A DNA stretch of 64,000 nt from Deltaproteobacteria bacterium (GTDB lineage Bacteria; Desulfobacterota; Syntrophia; Syntrophales; JAFGHS01), in contig JAFGLN010000014.1 in assembly GCA_016928025.1 (NCBI GenBank), forward strand, positions 1-64,000, written 5' to 3'. The stretch's first letter is position 1. Every line of letters begins with the position of its first letter. Shown here piece after piece: positions 41,884 through 50,433 of this stretch. The notes beneath the pieces were generated by a model, which made no database searches, had not been told where the DNA came from, and worked only from the letters and a program-made list of their open reading frames with translations. Position numbers and translations under genes: made by a program.

Positions 41884-43773
41884 TTAATTGAATCTCATTT
41901 TCAATTCATAGGCTCCGGCTTCCACCCTTTTATCCATATCAAAACCCATCTTTTCGAAAACGTGGAGCATGGGCTTGTTCTCAACGAGGACGTCGGCGGT
42001 GAAACCCTGGAGACCTTCTTTCTGAGCCAGGATGGTTAGATAAGAAAGAAGCTCCGTTCCGATGCCCATGTCCTGGTAATTATCCCGAACGGCAAAGGCC
42101 ACTTCCGCCGTCTGCGTGTTGACGTCCTTGATGGCCTGACCCATCCCCACGGCGATTTCCCGGCCGCTTTCCTCGATAGTTGCCAGAATGACCATCTCCT
42201 TCGTATAGTCGATCACGACGAATTCCTGGCGCATCTCATGGGGAATGTCTTTTCGCAGCGACATGAACCGCCGCTGCAGGCTTTTGTCGGACAGATCGTA
42301 AAACAGGTCTTTGATCAGGGGTTCATCGTCAATCTTTACCGGCCGAAATTGAATAACCAGACCTTTTCGGGTCGTTCGCACCGCTTCGAGATGTTCCGGA
42401 TATTCTCCCTTCTTACCGGGAATAAAGGCCTGATCCCGGTAGATAAGATTAAGCTTCTTGGCCTCTTCGATTAATTCGGGGCGAAACTTGGGATGGGCAA
42501 TAGCGATCAAACTCATGGCACGCTCCCGGATGTTTTTGCCGTGGATGAAAGCGATTCCGTATTCACTGACGACATAGTGGATGTCTCCCCGGTTGAGGGT
42601 AACACCTGCGCCGCTGTCGAGAAAGGGTACGATACGGGACACCTCACCACCCCTCGCTGTCGACTGGATAACCAGGATGGTTTTGCCTCCGGGGGCAAAG
42701 ACAGCGCCACGCATGAAGTCGGCACTGCCGCCAATGCCGCTGAAAAATTGTTTACCGATGGATTCCGCCGTCGCCTGCCCTGTCAGATCGATTTGCAAGG
42801 CGGCATTGATGGCTGTCATGTTTTCAATGGTACAAATAACCCGGGGATCGTTGGTATAATCAATGCCCCGGAATTCGATGGTTGGATTATCGTCAATAAA
42901 ACGATACGTTTTAGCTGTTCCCATACAGAATGAAGCAATGGTTTTCCCTTTATCGATGTTTTTCTTCGAATTGTTGATCACTCCCTGCCGTATCAGCTCG
43001 ACCATGGAATCGGTGAGAAGTTCCGTGTGGATACCGAGGTCGTTTTTTTCACCGATGTTGCTTAAGATGGCGTTGGGCGTGCTGCCGTACCCCAATTGAA
43101 TTGTATCGCCGTCATTGACGATCTCGGAAACGTATTTGCCGATTTGCAGGGCAATATCCCCGGGAATGGCCGGATTGTATTCCAGCAGCGGTTCGTCATG
43201 GTGAATGATGAAGTCGACATCGTCGATATGGATAAAGGTGTCGCCGTGGACCCGAGGCATGTTTACATTGATCTGGGCAATAATGATCTGGGCATTATCA
43301 ATGGCGGCCCGACAGATATCGACGCTGATGCCCAGACTGATAAAACCGTTCCTGTCCGGAAGGGATGTCTGGATCAGCGCCACATCGATGGGAATCCGCT
43401 TGCGGTTGATCAGCGAGGGAATTTGCGAAAGGAAGATGGGGGTGTAATCGGCAATGCCCCGGTTGACGGAATCTCTTGTATTGTCGCCGACAAAAAAAGA
43501 ATTATGACGAAAGTTATACGTGTATTTTTCGTCGGCATAGGGGGCGACACCCAGGGTCCAGATATGCATCACCTCCGCCTCGGCAAAGGCCTTGGGGTGG
43601 GTTTCAACATATTTCATGAGGGCCTGCAAGGCGTACTGCGGCTCGCCGCAGGCCGTGCTGATGAAAATCCGGTCGCCCCGATGGATATGGGAAAATATAT
43701 CGTCTTCCGAAGCAAATTTTTCATGATATTTTTTCCTGAAATCATCCGGATGTGACATATTCTGAGAGTTCAT
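41884..43773 (-). CDS. Acetyl-CoA hydrolase/transferase fused to a GNAT acetyltransferase
   Basis: 629 residues from the ATG at 43773, chosen for its strong ribosome site (GGAGG); the track start is 15 bp upstream. Residues ~1-440 are a class I CoA-transferase/acetyl-CoA hydrolase of the 4-hydroxybutyrate CoA-transferase type (GDTIQLGYGSTPNAIL, VICTIENMTAINAALQIDL with the likely catalytic Glu, GIGGSADFMRGA). Residues ~465-629 are a GNAT domain (AFAVRDNYQDMGIGTELL for acetyl-CoA binding). The fusion is known in the family; the GNAT part may acetylate a partner, possibly the neighbouring acyl-CoA synthetase. Confidence 0.92.
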   Translation of the reverse strand: MNSQNMSHPDDFRKKYHEKFASEDDIFSHIHRGDRIFISTACGEPQYALQALMKYVETHPKAFAEAEVMHIWTLGVAPYADEKYTYNFRHNSFFVGDNTRDSVNRGIADYTPIFLSQIPSLINRKRIPIDVALIQTSLPDRNGFISLGISVDICRAAIDNAQIIIAQINVNMPRVHGDTFIHIDDVDFIIHHDEPLLEYNPAIPGDIALQIGKYVSEIVNDGDTIQLGYGSTPNAILSNIGEKNDLGIHTELLTDSMVELIRQGVINNSKKNIDKGKTIASFCMGTAKTYRFIDDNPTIEFRGIDYTNDPRVICTIENMTAINAALQIDLTGQATAESIGKQFFSGIGGSADFMRGAVFAPGGKTILVIQSTARGGEVSRIVPFLDSGAGVTLNRGDIHYVVSEYGIAFIHGKNIRERAMSLIAIAHPKFRPELIEEAKKLNLIYRDQAFIPGKKGEYPEHLEAVRTTRKGLVIQFRPVKIDDEPLIKDLFYDLSDKSLQRRFMSLRKDIPHEMRQEFVVIDYTKEMVILATIEESGREIAVGMGQAIKDVNTQTAEVAFAVRDNYQDMGIGTELLSYLTILAQKEGLQGFTADVLVENKPMLHVFEKMGFDMDKRVEAGAYELKMRFN

Positions 43774-43896
43774 GGCGTTATCCTCCATGGGCAGTGCGAC
43801 CGGGAGCGAAATTTAACAGCGGCCCCGATTATTGTTTGTTTCCTTCAGGATATTATCTTTGGTTCATGAGATCTTTTCAAACAAAACATAGAGCCG

Positions 43897-45042
43897 TTAA
43901 GCCCGAATACCATGAAGGGGGAATATTTCTTTCCTGATGTAGGCGACAACCCGGTCGGCTTCTTGCCGGCATTGCCTTTCCTCCGGCCCCGTCACATGAA
44001 AGGCTTCATCTTCCAGACTACCGGCATGGGCCTCCGGGCCGTACATCATCCCTCCCACAAGACCGGCAAAGGAATCCTTTATTTTTATTCCGCAAAGGGT
44101 TGCCCAAGACAAGGCCCAAATGGCAGCCGTTTTATGGGCATCATATCCGCCGCCGCCGGTTGCCATGATCCGGGGACAAAGATCTTTGAGTTTTGAGAGG
44201 ACCGTTTCATAGCTCGCGGTGGTAAGGTTTAAATGCGCCAGCGGATCGTCCTTATGGGCATCGCATCCGCATTCGATAAACAGGATGTCCGGTTCATAGG
44301 CGGTAATCAGAGGTGGTACGATTTCATTGAAAACGGAAAGATAGATATTGTCATCGGTGCCCTCACAAAAAGGTATGTTAACATTAAACCCCTTGCCGGC
44401 GCCGCTGCCGGTTTCATCCTCAAAACCGCCCCAGGGGTAAAGGGACCGGCCGCTTTCATGCAGAGAAATCGTTAAGACCCGGTCGTCTTCATAAAAGGCT
44501 TCCTGGACGCCATTGCCGTGATGGACATCGATATCGCAATAGGCCACACGCCGCCCCTCATTGATTAGGGCTGTTATGGCAATGGCAATATCGTTGACAT
44601 AGCAGAAACCTTCGGCAAAATCGCTTCTCGCGTGATGAAAGCCGCCGTGAGGATTGAAGACGACTTCCGCCTCCCCCCGGGCAAGCATCATAGTGCCTTC
44701 ATAAGTTGCGCCGGCCGCTTCCAGAGAAAAATCGAGGATGCCGTTTAGGATGGGATTGTCACTGCTGCCGAGACCGAAATCCAGCATATTAATGGTAAAT
44801 TCACCACAGTTGCTCAGCCTCAAAAGTTCTATGTACTTTGTGGTGTGAAATAAGCGAAGCAGTTTTTCATCAAGCCTTTGGGGAATCATGATCTTTTGAT
44901 TCGGCTCGAAGATGAGGGCATAGCGGTTAAGCAGTTCATAGAACAGTTTCGCTCTCTCCGGTTTAAAAGGATGGTTTGCGCCGTAGTCAAATGAAGCCAG
45001 GGCATCCGAATAAAAAAGGATATGCTGGATTTTCGTTTCCAT
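43897..45042 (-). CDS. AcuC-like class I deacetylase
   Basis: 381 residues with the complete HDAC core: NPHGGFHHARSDFAEGFCYV (tandem His), AYCDIDVHHGNGVQEAFY (zinc Asp/His), GCDAHKDDPLAHLNLT and ATGGGGYD. Bacterial homologues include AcuC and acetylpolyamine amidohydrolases; the family start FYSDALASFDYGANHPFKPER is AcuC-like. AcuC removes acetyl groups from acetyl-CoA synthetase in Bacillus, so its place directly before the CoA-transferase-GNAT and acyl-CoA synthetase genes suggests control of those enzymes. Its ribosome site (AGGAAAG) is inside the end of era. Confidence 0.9.
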   Translation of the reverse strand: METKIQHILFYSDALASFDYGANHPFKPERAKLFYELLNRYALIFEPNQKIMIPQRLDEKLLRLFHTTKYIELLRLSNCGEFTINMLDFGLGSSDNPILNGILDFSLEAAGATYEGTMMLARGEAEVVFNPHGGFHHARSDFAEGFCYVNDIAIAITALINEGRRVAYCDIDVHHGNGVQEAFYEDDRVLTISLHESGRSLYPWGGFEDETGSGAGKGFNVNIPFCEGTDDNIYLSVFNEIVPPLITAYEPDILFIECGCDAHKDDPLAHLNLTTASYETVLSKLKDLCPRIMATGGGGYDAHKTAAIWALSWATLCGIKIKDSFAGLVGGMMYGPEAHAGSLEDEAFHVTGPEERQCRQEADRVVAYIRKEIFPLHGIRA

Positions 45043-45045
45043 TTT

Positions 45046-45939
45046 TTAAGACTTTCCTATATACCCGAACTCTTCAAGCATCTTATTATCATGAGTCCAA
45101 TCTTTCTGCACCCGAACAAATAATTCAAGAAATATTCCGGCCGCAAAAAAAATCTCCAGATCCTTTCTGGCCGCCATACCGATTTGCTTCAGCATGGCTC
45201 CCTTCTTACCGATTATGATGCCCTTTTGTGAAGCTTTCTCCACATGGATGGTCGCCTGAACATGAATCAAGTTTTTCTGTTCGTCCTCCTTGAAAGCATC
45301 CACCATGACCGCCGTCACATACGGTATCTCCTGGTGAGTTAAAAGAATGATCTTTTCCCGGATGATCTCGGCGGCGATAAAACGCTCCGATCGGTCCGTA
45401 ATCATATCTTCGGGGAAAAAGGCGGGACCTTCAGGCAGAAGCCGATAGACCGCGTCAAGCAGAATAGAAACGCCATCGCCCTTCAGCGCGGACAGGGGAA
45501 TGATGTCGATAAAATGATAAAGCTGCCGAAATTGGTCGATCAGGGGGAGGAGACAGGTTTTTTCAATCAAGTCGATTTTATTGATAATCAGGATGACCGG
45601 CAATCTGCTATTTTCAAGACTTTTAATAATGAACAGGTCTTCTTTATGAACACCGGTGTTTGCTTCAACCAGCAGCAAAAGCAAATCAGCATTCCCGAAA
45701 GTTTCCACGGCGGTCTTCACCATCGAGCGGTTCAGAGGCGAGGATGTTTTATGAATACCCGGCGTATCGAGGAAAATCATTTGTCCGTCCGGGACATTTT
45801 TGATTCCCATGATCCGGTTCCTGGTTGTTTGGGGCTTGTGGGTGGCAATGGCAAGCTTCTCACCCATCAGGGCATTGAGAAGAGTTGATTTACCCACGTT
45901 TGGCCTTCCGACAATGCCGATAAACCCGGATTTAAACAA
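45046..45939 (-). CDS. era: GTPase Era
   Basis: About 297 residues. G1 GRPNVGKSTLLNALMG, G3 DTPGIH, G4 NKID and G5 SALKG are all present, followed by the C-terminal KH domain (IGKKGAMLKQIGMAARKDLE). Era binds 16S rRNA in 30S assembly. No ATG is available: the TTG at 45939 is 6 bases after AGGAGG and fits the family N-terminus (FKSGFIGIVGRPN), while the track start (TTG at 45945) directly abuts the ribosome site. It is followed after 3 bp by the AcuC-like gene. Confidence 0.95.
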   Translation of the reverse strand: MFKSGFIGIVGRPNVGKSTLLNALMGEKLAIATHKPQTTRNRIMGIKNVPDGQMIFLDTPGIHKTSSPLNRSMVKTAVETFGNADLLLLLVEANTGVHKEDLFIIKSLENSRLPVILIINKIDLIEKTCLLPLIDQFRQLYHFIDIIPLSALKGDGVSILLDAVYRLLPEGPAFFPEDMITDRSERFIAAEIIREKIILLTHQEIPYVTAVMVDAFKEDEQKNLIHVQATIHVEKASQKGIIIGKKGAMLKQIGMAARKDLEIFFAAGIFLELFVRVQKDWTHDNKMLEEFGYIGKS

Positions 45940-45945
45940 GGTCAA

Positions 45946-46374
45946 CCTCCTGATTGTTGACGATCACTTGAACCTTTTGTCCCGTGCCCCTTACACGATA
46001 TCTTTTTACTTCAGGGAATGTTAATCTTCAAGCTTTTTAATCGGACCATTTCTTATCGAAGGAAATAGATATTCGAATCGCTATAAAGTGAAATACTTCA
46101 CTATATTCCTTTACCCCGGGGTACCTAATTTACCTATGCCTGTGTCGATTCTGATACAAAAAACCTTTGCATAATCGTAAAAAATAGATTAGAGGAGGGC
46201 CTAAACCAACGAGGGGCTATTTAAAATAGCTTCTGTTATCAGCATCTTATGATCTTATAACACGAAGTCATCACAAAAGCATATTAATGGTATAAAAGTT
46301 GCTTTTGTAAACGCCGAAATTCGATTTTCCGCTTGGTGTCATACAGAGTAAAATAATCACGGAATGGGTTGATC
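45946..46374. other. Divergent intergenic region between era and lpxC
   Basis: About 430 bases, A/T-rich, no gene seen. It contains a small hairpin AGTGAA-ATAC-TTCACT (46087-46102) and a perfect 9-bp inverted repeat ACAAAAGCA/TGCTTTTGT (46273-46308, 18-base centre), about 65 bp before lpxC. These are possible regulatory sites. An aggaggg at about 46195 is not followed by a usable frame of any length. Confidence 0.35.
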
Positions 46375-47307
46375 ATGTCTTTACAGCGTACCATCAAAAA
46401 AGAAATAACATGCCACAGCATCGGTTTGCACTCCGGAAAGAAGGTTGGCATGATTATAAAACCCGCCAATACGGATGAAGGGATTATCTTTGTTCGCAGG
46501 AACGAAAACGGTGGAAGCAGAATAAAAGCTCATATCGGCAATGTCAGCGACACGACTCTCGCAACCACAATAGGTAATAACGGCACATCCGTATCGACAA
46601 TCGAACATCTGATGTCGGCGTTTCGTGGTATGGGCGTCGATAATGCTATTGTGGAACTGGACGCGGCCGAAGTTCCCATTATGGACGGTAGTGCCCTTCC
46701 GTTTGTTAAGCTTTTAAATGAAGCCGGCATAAAAATCCAAAAAAAATTCAGAAAATGGCTGGTGGTCAAAAAGCCGGTCACGGTTACGGACGGAGAGGGA
46801 ACGGTATCGATCATACCATCGCCCGATTTCCAGATAACCTACAAAATAGATTTTGATCACCCCCTGATCGGCGAGCAATCTTATCATATGTTTTTTTCTA
46901 AAGACATTTACGAACAGGATATATGTATCGCCCGTACCTTTGGATTTCTCAAAGATGTTGAGTATCTTCAGGCAAAAGGATTAGCTTTGGGCGGTTCTTT
47001 ACAAAATGCCATCGTTCTGAACGAAGAAAAAATTATCAACAAAGAAGGATTAAGATGTCCCGACGAGTTCGTCAAGCATAAAGTCCTGGATGCCATTGGT
47101 GATTTGTCGTTGATCGGCATGCCGATTCTCGGCCACTTAATCGCCTATAAATCGGGACATAAACTTCATAACTCCCTCCTTCAGGAACTGCTTTCCCATA
47201 AAGATAACTGGGAAATCGTCCGGCGCTATAAAAACAAGCGGCCGGTAGAGGGCCAATCACCCTTTTTCCATGCCCCATCGCCAATATCAGCCCCGTTAAA
47301 TGCATAG
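46375..47307 (+). CDS. lpxC: UDP-3-O-acyl-N-acetylglucosamine deacetylase
   Basis: 310 residues from the ATG at 46375 (MSLQRTIKKEITCHSIGLHSG); the track adds a TTG start two codons earlier. Zinc and catalytic motifs TIEHLMSAFRGMGVDNAIVE, MDGSALPFVKLL, ARTFGFLKDVEYLQAKGLA and HKVLDAIGDLSLIG are intact. It performs the committed step of lipid A synthesis, confirming an outer membrane. It is followed after 303 bp by the DUF4390-ntrY-ntrX run. Confidence 0.96.
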   Translation: MSLQRTIKKEITCHSIGLHSGKKVGMIIKPANTDEGIIFVRRNENGGSRIKAHIGNVSDTTLATTIGNNGTSVSTIEHLMSAFRGMGVDNAIVELDAAEVPIMDGSALPFVKLLNEAGIKIQKKFRKWLVVKKPVTVTDGEGTVSIIPSPDFQITYKIDFDHPLIGEQSYHMFFSKDIYEQDICIARTFGFLKDVEYLQAKGLALGGSLQNAIVLNEEKIINKEGLRCPDEFVKHKVLDAIGDLSLIGMPILGHLIAYKSGHKLHNSLLQELLSHKDNWEIVRRYKNKRPVEGQSPFFHAPSPISAPLNA

Positions 47308-47610
47308 ATGAACGCCTCATGGATATCGACATGTTGATTTCTATTGCTTTGCAAGAAAAGTGTGACGTCCGGCAGTGACCCTGGATGAAACACCAGTTTT
47401 CATCGGCTTAGGTGCCTCGCCGCTCCGTTCAGTCCTCCCCTTTTTTTCTCCTTTAAATAGCGCTTGCTTTTTGTTCTGTAGTTTTTTAGTATAGCCCTCA
47501 AAAAGTTAAAACAATAGAAAATTCTATAACTTGATGTTTGGTTACCATTTTTGTGATGTTCAGGTGGCCGGGGGTTACTTTACTGAAAAATTCAGTAACA
47601 ACGGGCAGAC
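47308..47610. other. Gap before DUF4390, ending in a perfect hairpin
   Basis: About 300 bases with no gene. TTACTGAA-AAA-TTCAGTAA (47580-47598) is a perfect 8-bp inverted repeat ending 12 bp before the DUF4390 start codon and could be an operator or a translation-blocking hairpin. No clear promoter pair was found. Confidence 0.4.
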
Positions 47611-48180
47611 ATGGCTAAATATTTTTCTTTTTTAATTATTCTTATTTTTTTAGGCATGGTACTGATAGTCCCTGCCGGCCTCGCAACGGGGCCCGTTAAA
47701 ATCCATGATGTTCGCGTTTTATACAATAAAACAGACTTGGTGGTTTACGCAGTTCTAAAAAACAGTTTTACTGAAGATATGAAATCTGCCATCTTGGCCG
47801 GAGTTCCTACAACATTTACTTTTACGTTGAAGACTTATGAGGAAGTCCCCGGGTGGTTTGATAAAAAAATCTCTCGCATCACCGTAAAACATACCATAAA
47901 ATACGATAACGTTAAGCAAACATTCTCTGTTTTTTCAGTAGATAATGGGCCGGCAGCCGTTTTTCAGGATTTCGAGAGCGCTCAAAGAGTCATGTCCGAG
48001 TTAAGCGGAATAGCTGTTGCGCCCATCAGCGAGCTGACCAGGGGGAACGTGTATTATGTCAGAATCAAAGCGAAACTGGAAAAATATCGGCCGCAGTCCA
48101 TTATGCGATATATCTTCTTTTTCGCATCCCTGGGCGACTTTAAGACAGACTGGTCGCCTAAACAGAGAATTACGTATTAG
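47611..48180 (+). CDS. DUF4390 exported protein
   Basis: 189 residues with an N-terminal hydrophobic export or anchor segment (about 5-25) and the DUF4390 body (VRVLYNKTDLVVYAVLKNSF, LKTYEEVPGWFDKKISRITV, HTIKYDNVKQTFSV). The family is uncharacterised and commonly precedes NtrY-type kinases in Desulfobacterota; here it ends 2 bp before the kinase gene. A periplasmic sensing or modulating role toward the kinase is a reasonable guess only. Confidence 0.85.
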   Translation: MAKYFSFLIILIFLGMVLIVPAGLATGPVKIHDVRVLYNKTDLVVYAVLKNSFTEDMKSAILAGVPTTFTFTLKTYEEVPGWFDKKISRITVKHTIKYDNVKQTFSVFSVDNGPAAVFQDFESAQRVMSELSGIAVAPISELTRGNVYYVRIKAKLEKYRPQSIMRYIFFFASLGDFKTDWSPKQRITY

Positions 48181-48182
48181 TC

Positions 48183-50411
48183 ATGACGAAATCTTCGAAA
48201 AAAAATGTTAATCTTGATATACAAGAAGCAAAAAAACGCCGGCGGGAGCGTATTGCGATCATTATTACCCTCTTGATGATCGTATTTCTTTCTTTTCTTG
48301 AGAATCATCTTTCCCGCCAGAGCGCATTTTTACCCGTCGGCAATAATGTTCTGATCTTTGGATTGATCAATATCAATATTGTCCTGATCCTGCTGCTTAT
48401 TTTTCTGATCATCCGCAATGTCGTTAAACTGATTTTTGACCTCCGGCACGGCATTATCGGATCGAAGCTGCGAACAAAACTGGTGGCCGCCTTTGTGGGC
48501 TTGTCTTTAATTCCGACGGTTATCCTGTTTCTTGTCGCGATTAACTTCCTGTCGTACAGCATTGATCACTGGTTCAACCTGAAAATCGGCAGCGCCCTGA
48601 ACAGCACGGTTGAGGTGGCCCAAATGTATTACCAGCAACGGGCCGATTACGCGAAATATTATGCGCGGCAGATCAGCGCGGATATAACGAACAACCGGCT
48701 ATACGAGCAGGAAAGAGTCGATTACTTAAAATCGCTTCTTGAGCAACGACAAAAAAGCTACAATATCGGATCGATTGAAATATACCTTGATAATCGCCCG
48801 GTAAATCTTCTTGTCGGTGCATTCGACGATTCGAATGTAAAACCGACCATTCTTTCCCCCAAAATTCTCGAAGAGGTCTATTCGGGGAAGGAGGTTTCTT
48901 CCGTCAATCCATCGGATACAGGCGATATTATCAGGGGCTTGGCGCCGATCTATTCCGCGGCAGGAACCCAGGCTGTGATCGGCGTGGTGGTCGTCAGTTA
49001 TCCTCTTCCCAAGAATTTGGATACTAAAATGGCTTTCATTTCGAGGGCATCAGAAGAATACTCCCAGTTGAGCCTCCTTAAAAATCCGATTAAATTGAGT
49101 TATATTGTCACCCTGTTTCTTGTCACCCTCCTGATCATTTTTTCATCTATTTGGTTTGGTATTTTTCTGGCCAGAGGCATTACGGATCCGATCCAGGATC
49201 TGGCGGACGCAACCCGAAAAATTGCCGCCGGAGACCTCGATCACCAAATCGATGTCATTGCCGAGGATGAAATCGGCGTTCTTGTCGAATCTTTCAATCA
49301 GATGACCAAGGATTTAAAAAAGAGCAGCGAACATCTTGAGCAAGCCAACATCGATCTTGACGGTCGGCGAAAATACATGGAAACGGTTTTACGCAATGTT
49401 TCAGCGGGTGTCATATCCGTTGATAAGGACGGCTTTATTACAACGATCAACCGGGCCGCGGAGAAAATGTTCGGGATTAAAACAGACATGGTTTTGTATC
49501 GGCATTATGAAGAGGTGCTGGATTCCGAACATTTGGACATGGTCAGACAACTTTTGACGGATATTAAAGACAATGGAAGCGGCTTTATAGAAAGACAGGT
49601 TGAACTCACTCTGAAAGATAGGTCCATCACTGTCCTGATGACGACAACAATGATCGCGGACGATGAGGGAAACGACATGGGCATGGTGGTGGTGTTTGAA
49701 GATTTAACACAGCTGCAAATGGTTGAGCGGGCTGCGGCCTGGCGGGAGGTTGCTAGGAGAATGGCCCATGAGATTAAAAATCCTCTAACGCCGGTACAAT
49801 TATCGGCCCAAAGATTGCAAAGGAAGTACGCCGATATGCTTGGCGAAGACGGGGCCGTCTTTCATGAATGTACCAAAACGATTATCGATCAGGTGGAGGT
49901 CTTGAAAAATCTGGTGAATGAATTCTCAAAATATGCCAGGATGCCCGTCACCAATCCGGCAATGAACGATTTGAATCAGGTGATAACGGATTCCGTGTCG
50001 CTGTTCCAGGACGCCCATAAAGATATTACTTTCAATTTTTCTCAAGGAACGGAGATACCAAAACTGAATATCGACGCGGAGAAAATCAAGCGCGTTATGA
50101 TTAATCTTCTGGATAATGCCGTGGCCGCCGTCAACAACGATCATAACCTGATTGAAGTCAGGACTTTTTTTGATACGACTTCCCAAAGGGCTTATGTCGA
50201 AGTGGCGGACAACGGTTGTGGCATCGAATCCAAATATAAATTTAAGATTTTCGAACCCTATTTTTCAACGAAAAGGTCCGGTTCGGGTTTGGGCCTGGCG
50301 ATCGTGAGTTCTATTATATCCGACCACCATGGGACGGTTAGTGTACGGGATAATGTTCCCTGCGGCACGATTGTATCATTCGATATACCTGTTCCCGAAA
50401 ATCAAGCGTGA
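48183..50411 (+). CDS. NtrY-like sensor histidine kinase
   Basis: 742 residues: two N-terminal membrane helices plus one at about 125-145, a periplasmic region, another helix near 305-330, HAMP (ITDPIQDLADATRKIAAGDLD), PAS (about 400-500; LRNVSAGVISVDKDGFITTI), HisKA (RRMAHEIKNPLTPVQLSAQRL) and HATPase (LLDNAVAAVNND, VADNGCGIESKYKFKIFEPY, GLGLAIVSSIISDHHG). It is the partner of the sigma-54-type regulator 22 bp downstream. The family responds to nitrogen or envelope signals; the input here is unknown. Confidence 0.92.
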   Translation: MTKSSKKNVNLDIQEAKKRRRERIAIIITLLMIVFLSFLENHLSRQSAFLPVGNNVLIFGLININIVLILLLIFLIIRNVVKLIFDLRHGIIGSKLRTKLVAAFVGLSLIPTVILFLVAINFLSYSIDHWFNLKIGSALNSTVEVAQMYYQQRADYAKYYARQISADITNNRLYEQERVDYLKSLLEQRQKSYNIGSIEIYLDNRPVNLLVGAFDDSNVKPTILSPKILEEVYSGKEVSSVNPSDTGDIIRGLAPIYSAAGTQAVIGVVVVSYPLPKNLDTKMAFISRASEEYSQLSLLKNPIKLSYIVTLFLVTLLIIFSSIWFGIFLARGITDPIQDLADATRKIAAGDLDHQIDVIAEDEIGVLVESFNQMTKDLKKSSEHLEQANIDLDGRRKYMETVLRNVSAGVISVDKDGFITTINRAAEKMFGIKTDMVLYRHYEEVLDSEHLDMVRQLLTDIKDNGSGFIERQVELTLKDRSITVLMTTTMIADDEGNDMGMVVVFEDLTQLQMVERAAAWREVARRMAHEIKNPLTPVQLSAQRLQRKYADMLGEDGAVFHECTKTIIDQVEVLKNLVNEFSKYARMPVTNPAMNDLNQVITDSVSLFQDAHKDITFNFSQGTEIPKLNIDAEKIKRVMINLLDNAVAAVNNDHNLIEVRTFFDTTSQRAYVEVADNGCGIESKYKFKIFEPYFSTKRSGSGLGLAIVSSIISDHHGTVSVRDNVPCGTIVSFDIPVPENQA

Positions 50412-50433
50412 AAGTGATGAACATATTGTAATT

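Noticed and set aside
46195-46374. Possible small gene after the aggaggg at about 46195
   Set aside because: No start codon with a usable frame follows; sequence is A/T-rich intergenic.
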